DNA from: Porphyrobacter sp. IPPAS B-1204
Lineage (GTDB): Bacteria; Pseudomonadota; Alphaproteobacteria; Sphingomonadales; Sphingomonadaceae
Assembly (NCBI GenBank): GCA_003724185.1
Contig: RHGM01000001.1
Location: forward strand, 1,386,001 to 1,450,000
Length of the DNA stretch: 64,000 nucleotides
Direction: 5' to 3'
Made by a program: the position numbers and the translations under genes. Shown in pieces: positions 27,530-36,200 of the stretch. The notes under the pieces were generated by a model, which saw nothing but the letters and a program-made list of their open reading frames with translations, searched no databases and was not told the DNA's origin. Each line of letters starts with the position of its first letter. Positions within the stretch are counted from its first letter, which is position 1.

Positions 27530-28290
27530 GGTCCAAACTCCATCCGGCAAAGCCGCATCCGTCACGCGGCATGCGGCTCTGCCTTCCGGCGAGGATGGGA
27601 GGGGGAGGGAAAACCCCAATCGATGCCCTGGCGCGGGCCAGCGGGCGAAGCCTGCCACACGGGGGTGTCGATTGGGGTTTGGGAACGAGAGGGCAAAGCC
27701 CTTGGCGTTACCCCCAAGGATCGCCGCAGCGATCCGCACAGGAACGGCGCCCTTGCACGGCGCGAAGCCACCGGACGCCCTGCGCGCGGGCCAAGTGGGC
27801 CAGCGGGCGTCCGGCAATGAGCGAGGCAAGAGCGCCTGCGGGTTAGCTCAAAAACGCCGCGCCCTCAGGAGCATGGCCACCGGCCATGCGGGACAGAGCG
27901 CGTCCTCCAGAAACTCCCGCTCCGCTTGCACCCGCTCCTGATCGTCACCCGGATGGGACGGGATTACAGGCCCGGTCCGCGCCAGCGGATAGAGCAGGTT
28001 GCCCGGCAGGGTAGCGCTCTGAACTCCTTGAAGTTATTGACCGTTAAGCGCCTTTGACGTGCGAACAGCAATGGTGCACATGGGCAGGTACCAAGACCAA
28101 ATCCGGACGATCTGGGGAGCCATGAGTTTCGCGCCTTTGCCGACACCCAACGAAGAACATACCGCGTAAAAAATGAGAAAACCGACTCGAACTTGCATGG
28201 CCCGGCTTATTGCCTGATGCAGTGTCGCCTCTGCGGAATATCTTGAGGAAATCGCGAAGCGAGAGCAGGATTGGAGCAAAGAGTTTTGTA
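27530..28290. other. 760-bp structured non-coding region
   Basis: No credible gene on either strand; long open frames here are unsupported GC-rich shadows. Between 27611 and 27814 there are four inverted repeats: a 13-bp one (27611-27623 with 27668-27680), CCTTGG/CCAAGG at 27699-27719, a 7-bp hairpin with tetraloop (27718-27735), and a 10-bp one (27771-27780 with 27805-27814). The last 200 bp should hold the promoter of the methyltransferase operon. Confidence 0.55.
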
Positions 28291-29644
28291 ATGCAGTCAG
28301 GAATCAAGGCGCCCGTGAAAGCATATACTTTCGTTGATTTGTTTGCAGGATGCGGCGGTTTGTCGCTTGGCCTTTCTTATGCTGGCTTAACAGGTCGCTT
28401 TGCAATTGAGCGTGATGCCATGGCATTTGAAACGTTCCGAATGAATTTTTTGGACAACCCACCGTCTTCCATCGGCTTCAAATGGCCGAACTGGCTAGCG
28501 GCGAAAGCCTGGGACATCGAAATTCTGCTAGATCAGCACAAGGACGACCTATTGAGTTTGCAAGGTCAGGTCGATGTTTTGGCTGGCGGCCCACCCTGCC
28601 AAGGCTTTAGCTTTGCAGGGCGACGTGTCGAGGCTGACCCCAGAAACTCGCTTTTCGAAAGATATGTCGAAGTAGTCAGTGTGCTGCAGCCCCAAGCGCT
28701 AATTCTAGAAAACGTTCCAGGAATGCGTGTCGCACATTCGAAAAAAAAATTCAGTGGGACTGGAAGAGGCCAGTAAAAATAACTCCAGACCTCTCTCCTA
28801 CTACGATAAACTTGTCGCAAGTCTAGATGCCCACGGCTATCAGCTCGACGCGATATTGGTCGATTGTTCGAGGTTCGGCGTACCTCAGCGACGATCGCGA
28901 TTGATTGCCATTGGTATTCGGAAAGACCTATCCCCATGGGTTGAGGGCGGCATATCACGTGTTTTCGAACTTCTGGAACAAGCTCGTGTAACGCAGCTGG
29001 CAGAACTCGGACTTTCCGATTCAGTGAGCGCTAAGTTCGCTATTTCTGATCTCGAAATTGCTGGTCATGAGCTTATCGCAAGCATCGACCCCGACTTGTC
29101 GAGGCCTTTTCAAGAAGTGAGTTATCGTCGCCCCAAAACGGCTTATCAAAAATTGATGCATGCAGGTCATGTCGGACGGATGGATAGCATGCGACTCGCT
29201 CGACATCGCGACGATGTGCGCGATCGATTTGCGCGCATATTGGTTGAGTGCCGCAAGGGTGTTCGGATGGATGACGAGAGCCGAAAGACTTATGGGCTCA
29301 AAAAGCATCGGATCTACCCCATGGCTAGTGATGAGCCTGCTCCAACGGTAACGACCTTGCCTGACGACATCTTGCACTACTCCGAGCCACGAATCCTGAC
29401 GGTGCGAGAAACCGCTCGTCTCCAGTCATTTCCCGATTGGTTTAAGTTTAAAGGGAAGTTTACGACTGGAGGAGAGCGCCGAACAAAAGAGTGTCCCCGA
29501 TACACACAGGTTGGAAATGCCGTACCCCCCTTTCTCGCACGTGCAATCGGCATGGCAATTCGTCAACTTTTGGATGAGGTCGCTGTAGCGCGATCTTTTT
29601 TCGATGAGGACATAAGAAAACAGGCATCAGCGAGAAAGCGTTAG
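28291..29644 (+). pseudogene. DNA cytosine-5 methyltransferase, frameshifted at an A9 tract
   Basis: With one A removed from the run at 28741-28749, the gene would encode about 450 residues of a C5 DNA methyltransferase, which methylates cytosine at a specific site using SAM. Motif I is DLFAGCGGLSLGL; motif IV has the catalytic cysteine in GGPPCQGFSF; motif VI is ENVPG; motif VIII is QRRSRL; motifs IX and X are RETARLQSFPDW and QVGNAVPP. The first frame stops at 28776 and the second runs from before 28727 to 29644. The frameshift falls between motifs VI and VIII, so neither fragment would be active alone. It lies ten bases before an ATPase gene and heads a four-gene operon. Sequencing error, phase variation or true inactivation are all possible. 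Confidence 0.85.
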
Positions 29645-29653
29645 GGGAACGTA

Positions 29654-31765
29654 GTGACGGAGGAAGCCATCGCAGCGCCATACCCGGCGCAGCTGTTGAA
29701 TTGGGCGGGCAACCGTGCTGGCGGGGTCCGCCGTCTCTTTGATAGTACAAGCGGGCGCCCAGGTGGGGCGGTGTTTCAGACGAACCTGCTACACCGCCTT
29801 AGATCTTGGGCTGGATCCATCGCTGCAGGAGGGGGCGACGTTCCGCGCATACTTCTGCTGGTAGGAGGTCCTGGAAACGGAAAGACTGAAGCGATTGAGT
29901 CAACCGTCGGCTGGATCGATGAGGCCCTTAGCGCTCAAGGCGCGCTAAACGATGCGTTGCGAAAGTCATTTTTGCCGAGCGACGGCGCACCTGTGCCAAG
30001 ACTGGTTCGTGTCGATGCCCATGCCGAAGGGCTGTCATCAAGACCGCTAATACTGTCCCTTGTTCAGGATGCGTCAGCAGTAGTTGGCTCAAGCGGAAAA
30101 CTGGCGTCACAGCAATTGCTGGACGAGCTAGACGCAATTCAGAGTAAGGGAGCGGAAGAGGCATACCTGTGCTGTGTGAACCGCGGCATACTTGACGACG
30201 CCTTGATCGAGGCGATCGACACTGATCGAACCAGCACCCGGCGTTTGCTTGAGGCTGTCACACGAGCGGTCAGCCTAGCTCCCGATGCGCCGTCCTGCTG
30301 GCCGTTGGCAGGTCATCCCGAAGTTGCTGTTTGGCCAATGGATTCGGAATCGCTACTGCGCGCTCCGGCAGCGGGCGGAGAGGTGCCTGCGAGGGCAGTA
30401 TTGCAAACGGCACTGGATGAGCAGCAATGGCCGGAGGCAGGCTCATGCGCAGCAGGCACCGCTTGCCCCTTCTGCGGGAGCCGGGAACGCCTTTCGCGCG
30501 ACCGCGAGCAGACATCATTCCTTCAAATATTGCGGTGGTTCGAGGTGGCTAGTGGCAAACGCTGGAGCTTCCGCGATCTTTTCTCACTAATGTCCTACCT
30601 TTTGGCGGGACACAGAGTCTCCTCACGAGAGCCGACCCTAGATCCATGCGAATGGGCCGCAAAGCTTGTCCAAAGTGACGCGATTGCCCAGCGCGGCGGC
30701 AAACCTTCAAAGGACCATTCAACAGCGATATTTGACTTGGTTGCTTCACAATATCAGCATGCGCTTTTCCACAAGTGGGATCGAGATGCGGGCCCTTCAC
30801 TGCTTCGCGAGATCAAGGAGCTTGGGTTAGATGACGACAACACCGCAATGGGATTGCAGTGGTTTCTTTCATCGCGGAGAACTTCTTACTTGCCGGCGAT
30901 GATAAGCAGTTCGCTCGAAGGTATGGCGGAAATTCTGGACCCAGCCCTCACAGACCCAAACATCGAGGTTCAAGCCACTAATAACAACAGCTTCGCGCTA
31001 CGCGAGCTCGATGTTCGTTTCAGCCGGTCGGTTACTGAGGGCCTTGAGTATATTCGAAAATATCGAATTCTCTCGAAGATAGAAGTCGAATTGATCGAGA
31101 GGTTGGCCAAACTTGACGCAGACCTGTCTATTGGCGCGATACGCCGGAGACGGCCTGCATCCGCTTCAAATGTCCAACGCTTCATACGAGACTTTGCGGG
31201 TCGCCTGACCAGACGCGCGCTCGGTACCAAGACGGCTGCAGTGCTTGATGCAGTGATCCTTGCAGACTTCCAGCGGGTCATCGAGGATGCTGCGGGGGAC
31301 GACCTGTACGACGTTGCCCAGGAAGTACGGCAGTTGCTCAATCACAACCAAGACTTCGAGATTTCGCTCACCACGACATTCGGCCAACCACTGCCTCCTT
31401 CAATCCGTCGTGCGACACTTGTCGTGCCCTCTCGCCCCGTGCAGCCGCTAGAAGGGGATAAGGACGGCCGACCTGCTTCGCCGATTTGCTTCCTGCGAGT
31501 GGGTGACAGCAAATCGAGCCAGCCAATTGCGCTAACCTATGACCTCTTCAAGGCTGTGAAGGAACTCGAAAAGGGAATGTCCGTGGCATCCCTACCTCGG
31601 TCTGTGCTCGCGCTGCTCGATACGACACGAGCACGTTTGTCAGGTCCAATAGTTAGGGACCGGCTCGTCCTCGATCAGGCAAGGATCCGGATCGGGACAA
31701 GCGGGCAAGAAGTTGTTCAGCGACGTGCGGGATTTGCTTCTCGCAAGGAAGGCACTGGCCGATGA
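29654..31765 (+). CDS. P-loop ATPase, DptF-like restriction module component (candidate)
   Basis: A 703-residue protein with a Walker A motif GGPGNGKT at residues 71-78 and a CxxxxxCxxC zinc-knuckle-like motif (CAAGTACPFC) around residue 270. The start is GTG at 29654 behind an aggggaa ribosome-binding site, ten bases after the methyltransferase stop. The last four bases overlap the next gene as ATGA. Size, N-terminal P-loop, position and the partner genes resemble DptF of the DptFGH restriction complex from phosphorothioation systems; that assignment is inference from architecture. A BrxC/PglY-type ATPase is the main alternative. Confidence 0.6.
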   Translation: MTEEAIAAPYPAQLLNWAGNRAGGVRRLFDSTSGRPGGAVFQTNLLHRLRSWAGSIAAGGGDVPRILLLVGGPGNGKTEAIESTVGWIDEALSAQGALNDALRKSFLPSDGAPVPRLVRVDAHAEGLSSRPLILSLVQDASAVVGSSGKLASQQLLDELDAIQSKGAEEAYLCCVNRGILDDALIEAIDTDRTSTRRLLEAVTRAVSLAPDAPSCWPLAGHPEVAVWPMDSESLLRAPAAGGEVPARAVLQTALDEQQWPEAGSCAAGTACPFCGSRERLSRDREQTSFLQILRWFEVASGKRWSFRDLFSLMSYLLAGHRVSSREPTLDPCEWAAKLVQSDAIAQRGGKPSKDHSTAIFDLVASQYQHALFHKWDRDAGPSLLREIKELGLDDDNTAMGLQWFLSSRRTSYLPAMISSSLEGMAEILDPALTDPNIEVQATNNNSFALRELDVRFSRSVTEGLEYIRKYRILSKIEVELIERLAKLDADLSIGAIRRRRPASASNVQRFIRDFAGRLTRRALGTKTAAVLDAVILADFQRVIEDAAGDDLYDVAQEVRQLLNHNQDFEISLTTTFGQPLPPSIRRATLVVPSRPVQPLEGDKDGRPASPICFLRVGDSKSSQPIALTYDLFKAVKELEKGMSVASLPRSVLALLDTTRARLSGPIVRDRLVLDQARIRIGTSGQEVVQRRAGFASRKEGTGR

Positions 31766-33273
31766 CACTCGAAAAATTCCGAGACGATCCTTGGCGAAAT
31801 TCGCAACGCGCGTATCAAGTCTCGGCTCTCGCGATGTCTCCTGCTCCTGAATATGCGAGCTCGGAGGTCATTCTTTCGTCGCTTTACCGGCATATTGGAC
31901 TTGAAGGAGCGTCCGAGCGAACAGTGCCGCAAAATGGACGCGAGCTCGACAGAACGGTGCAGAAAAGTCGCGACCGCTCAAAGAAACCCGACGCTGCTGC
32001 CTTGGATGCCGACACATTTCATATGATGCTGCATGCAGTGCTAGAGAGTCCCAAACTCCCGAACCAGTCATCAAAGCGCTTCTTGCAAGTGACGCCCTTG
32101 GTACCACAAGCCGCAACCTTCTCGGGTTCGGCCCGGCTAAGCAGCAATTCTTGGCCAGCAGGGTCATTGATCAGACGCATGGTTTGGTTGGGATCGCCAG
32201 ACGGCCAGTCGGCGGTCGCAATGTGGCAAAGGCTGTTCGATGCCCTGACCGTCACCGAAACCGATGATGTTTTTGCTCGTTTTCTCCAATCCGAAATCGA
32301 AGCGTGGTCTCCCACCACCAAATGGGCACCTGTCGATCCTGAAGACCAACCACTACTCGATCCATTGGACGCGAGAGGGCTGAATTATCCGGCAAGGCGC
32401 TTCGTTCGCGATCTAGATGCCATTATCGCTGCCAAGGGATCAATGACGCGGCGACAGTGGACGAGCCTGCTTGAAGCCATAATCAGGCTTGCCTCCGTGG
32501 CACACGTCGCATGGCTGTGCGATGTCCACGCCAAATCGTGGGAATGCATCCGCGCAGCAATGAAAGGGGCCGGGCCTGCGGACGAAGACGAGGTCAGGGC
32601 AACAATCTTCCCAAGGTCATTCGACTTTCTCTCCTATGGAGATCGAGCCTTGCCTGGGATCAAGGACCGCGCTTCGGCTTTCCTCCAAGCACGCCTTGGC
32701 ATTAATGCAGCCTTATGGGCGCTAGAGGAGATTGGCGTTGAACCCAATTCGATCTCATCGTCTACAGCCATCGCCGAAGTTTGCGATCAATTGAGAGAGA
32801 ATTCTGACGCGCTCGCTTCCCTGAAAATTAGCCACATCATGAGTGAAGTGGACGAGCGAGAAACCCGAGCCCTGCTTTGCAAGAAGGGCATCGGGTCAAA
32901 CATCATGGAATTTGCACGACATGTATTAGGGCAACGGCAGGCTGCGAACCCTGTGCTGCGTGGCTACGATCAAGGCTTTGTGCTCCGTAAGCGTGGCACG
33001 CACAATTCAAGCCCCTGGGTGGTGGGCCTCGGCCCGGTCAGCGTTCTCGCACTTGTTCATTGCGCGCTTGCAGGAACCACGGGACCGAGGTCGGTCCGGC
33101 GGCTTACCCAGCATCTTGGTGGCTATGGGGTAATTGTGGATTATCAGGACATCCCAACAAACGATCTCGGTCACCAGCTGAGGATGTTGGGCCTAGTGCT
33201 AGATAGCCCCGACGCTGAAAGCGGAATGCTACTCGTGCCACCCTTTCCTAACCCTCAGGAGGAAGCGGCATGA
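31762..33273 (+). CDS. Uncharacterised protein, DptG-like position in operon
   Basis: A 503-residue soluble protein without a recognisable catalytic motif, mostly predicted helical. It is coupled at both ends by ATGA overlaps, to the ATPase upstream and to the giant nuclease/translocase downstream, so the three products are likely made in fixed ratio and probably form a complex. In DptFGH modules the middle gene is a similarly sized protein without catalytic motifs. That parallel is the only functional clue. Confidence 0.6.
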   Translation: MTLEKFRDDPWRNSQRAYQVSALAMSPAPEYASSEVILSSLYRHIGLEGASERTVPQNGRELDRTVQKSRDRSKKPDAAALDADTFHMMLHAVLESPKLPNQSSKRFLQVTPLVPQAATFSGSARLSSNSWPAGSLIRRMVWLGSPDGQSAVAMWQRLFDALTVTETDDVFARFLQSEIEAWSPTTKWAPVDPEDQPLLDPLDARGLNYPARRFVRDLDAIIAAKGSMTRRQWTSLLEAIIRLASVAHVAWLCDVHAKSWECIRAAMKGAGPADEDEVRATIFPRSFDFLSYGDRALPGIKDRASAFLQARLGINAALWALEEIGVEPNSISSSTAIAEVCDQLRENSDALASLKISHIMSEVDERETRALLCKKGIGSNIMEFARHVLGQRQAANPVLRGYDQGFVLRKRGTHNSSPWVVGLGPVSVLALVHCALAGTTGPRSVRRLTQHLGGYGVIVDYQDIPTNDLGHQLRMLGLVLDSPDAESGMLLVPPFPNPQEEAA

Positions 33274-36200
33274 GCCGGTTGGCGACAACCATTGCCGAAA
33301 TCGTTCGAGAAAAACTCGCGCAGGCACATGGCGAGGCACGCGGCGAAATCCGACTGATCTTCCATGGTCCTCAGCGAGAAATCTTGGATCAGGTCTTTCT
33401 CGAACTGACTACGACCTCCACTGATCATCTTGGCGTGCCGGTTTTGTTGCAGCTGCCGAGCTTGCCAGCTGGCCAAGAAAATCCGGCGATTGGTGTCTCC
33501 GGCCTTTGCGACGATACACACCTGCTCACCCTTAGAAATTCACCAGCACAGCCGACATTCTTGGCGCTAGTCCCTCCGGGCCAGCACAGCATGCGCTCCG
33601 TTACGTCTACCACCGACGAATTTGGAGTCTCCGCCGTGAACAATGGCGGCAACGTACCCTTCGAGGATTGGTGGGCAGATGAGTTCGTCCAACATTTGGT
33701 TAGCCTTGCCATCCGCCAAGCAGGTATTTCTCTCCAACAGCAAGACGAGGCTCGCTCCCTGATAGGCAAGGCGACGGCAGCCGCGGATCAGATGGACCAG
33801 CGAAAGCATGAGCGTTCGGCCGGCTGGCGACTGCTCGCACGCTTGTTCTCGATCGAACCAGGGCTGCACGGCCTTGGTTTTGGAAGCTTGGTTAGTCTGG
33901 CTTGCGGGGTGCCACCTACGCGCGATGGCTCGATTTCATCGCGCGAGCAGATGGCCGTTCTGGAGAAAATTGCTGACGCAATGTCCGATGGCTTTGGTCC
34001 CGGCATCCGTCGTGCCCAAGACAATGCCGACGAGGAAGACATTCGCCACCTCGAAGCGTTTCTGGCGCATCTGAAGGAAGCATGTGATCTTCCGACCGCG
34101 TTCGAAAGAGCGACCAGTGCGTTTTATGCGCCCGAAAATGGATCGACTATGCCGCCTCCACCTGATTGGTGGCGCGGACTGACCACCGAGAAGTGGGCCG
34201 AGCTTCTTACCGAGGATACCGTCGCCCAAGGCGACATTCGTATGAGTTGCACCAACGCCCTCATTCCTCCTGGGAAGGGAATGCCGGTGCTTGTCGAAAG
34301 CAAAGTCGCTCTTTCATTCGAAACAGTAGGACCAGACGCCACAGGCACAGTGGTCTGCATCGATCGCGGCAAGAACAATAGGCTCGGCGAAGTAACTGTC
34401 GGCGAAGAAGAGGCCATATTCCTAGATGGTACTCCACCCACCCACAAAGCACCGATTCGCTATTGCGCTACGGCGGACGGATTCAAGCCGGGAGCGATCA
34501 AGGTCATTTCGCTAGCTAGCTGGCACGCTGGAATCTATGTCACCTGCAGACTGGCTAAGAAACTCACGCCGCCCAAGAAGCCGACTGGTCGCGCTAGAGG
34601 TGGACCAGACCTCGTTACGACATTGAACGTGCCGGGGAGTGGCCGATACGAGCTGCTGATCTTCACTTCTCCAGGAGTCGAACTGGACGAAACGGCCATA
34701 GGTACCTTGGAAGACGGGCAAGACCGCGCAGATGCTCGTCAAATGCTCCCGGTCCGACCCGTACGGGATGGCTTCCATCAACTTGAGATCGAAGCCGAGA
34801 CAAACTATCAAGCCGATATCAGTTTCAGGCGAATTGCCCCGGACGGTTCTGAAACACACGGGACATGCCGAGTCCTTGTCACTGTTGAAGACGTGGTGGA
34901 GCAGGGCTGCCGAAGCGAATTCGAGCGCCTCATTCGGGCAAATCGCCGTGTGATTGAGCCCTCGGAAGCCAAGCCTGTCGTGCAGCTCAACCGTAGTGCC
35001 CGATCCTCTAGCCTTCAGGATTGGATGCTATCGGAGGAGTCCGTTGGCCAATCCTATCTTCCGATCGTGCTGGCTGACGATTATGTCGATGCGTGGGTGC
35101 AGCCGAATTGGGGTCAGGACAACGGCCCTATCTTTTCCCGAGGACGGTTTCTACAGGATCCCCGTCCGCTTGCTTCTGAGTTTATCCCGCCAGCAGGGTT
35201 TGTTGAGGCGCGTCAGAAATTGGCAGCCCGTGTCCGGGGTAGCGGCGATCAAAACGGCCTCGTCGAGTCCGCTGAGCTCGGGAAATGGCTAGCGACCGAC
35301 CAAGATTTTCGCGGCCTCGTCGAGCAATATCTGGATTCCTATCAGGCATGGCTCGCCGCCGAGCCAGATGTTGCGTGCTGGGTTGACGTAGCGGTTGTGA
35401 CGTCACTTGAGGACGATCGCAGAACCATATCGCGTGTTCCTGACGCCATACTACTTTCACCGCTACATCCTGCCCGGATTGCCTGGCACGCGGTTGCGCA
35501 AGAGGTTCTTGTCGACGCTGAGGCGGGCGGCAATCCCTGTCCCGCAGTTAGCGTCCTAGACCCGGATTGTGTGCCAGATCTTATAACCCTTTCGTTGCGT
35601 TCGCCGGGAGGAATCGAGAAGGTCGACTTCCTCGCGGTCGAGAATGGCACGGACTATTGGTCAGTGTTGTGGAACGGCGACCGGCTTGGTCGACTTCCCA
35701 GTCGTTCCAGGCTTGCGCCGTTTGGTGACGGGTTCGGCATCTCGGTCGGTGGTATTTCCGTCGGTTTTAGCGCGGCCCAAGTGGGCAGGGCCCTTGAGGA
35801 CGTCTCGGGACTTTTGGCCGCTAAGCCCGTGGTGGGCGTTGTTGTAGCCAGTGCAGGCGGGACAACGGATGCCTGCAACGAAGGCCTCATTGAATGGTGT
35901 TCTAGCAAGTATCGCGATGAAGACATCCGTACGCTGCGTCAGGCTGCAGGTCCTCGGTTCATTGAAATTTATGACCACCGCGACGTCGAAGCGAAGCCAG
36001 ACGACGCTACCATCGCCAATTTGGCAGAAGATACGCGCAACGGCGTGCGCTGGTTTGTCGGTCAGCCAGCCAGCGCACAGCCAGATCTAGGCATCATAGC
36101 CCAACTTGACATGTCTGAACCGAGCGCTGCGCAGGTGGAGGGCCGCTCGCCCTTGGGACGAGGCGGACTGCTCCGGCATCGTATCCGCCGCCAGCTTCCG

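Noticed and set aside
27166..27941. Long plus-strand frames through the hairpin region
   Set aside because: They cross the inverted repeats, have no recognisable protein features, and start without ribosome-binding sites.
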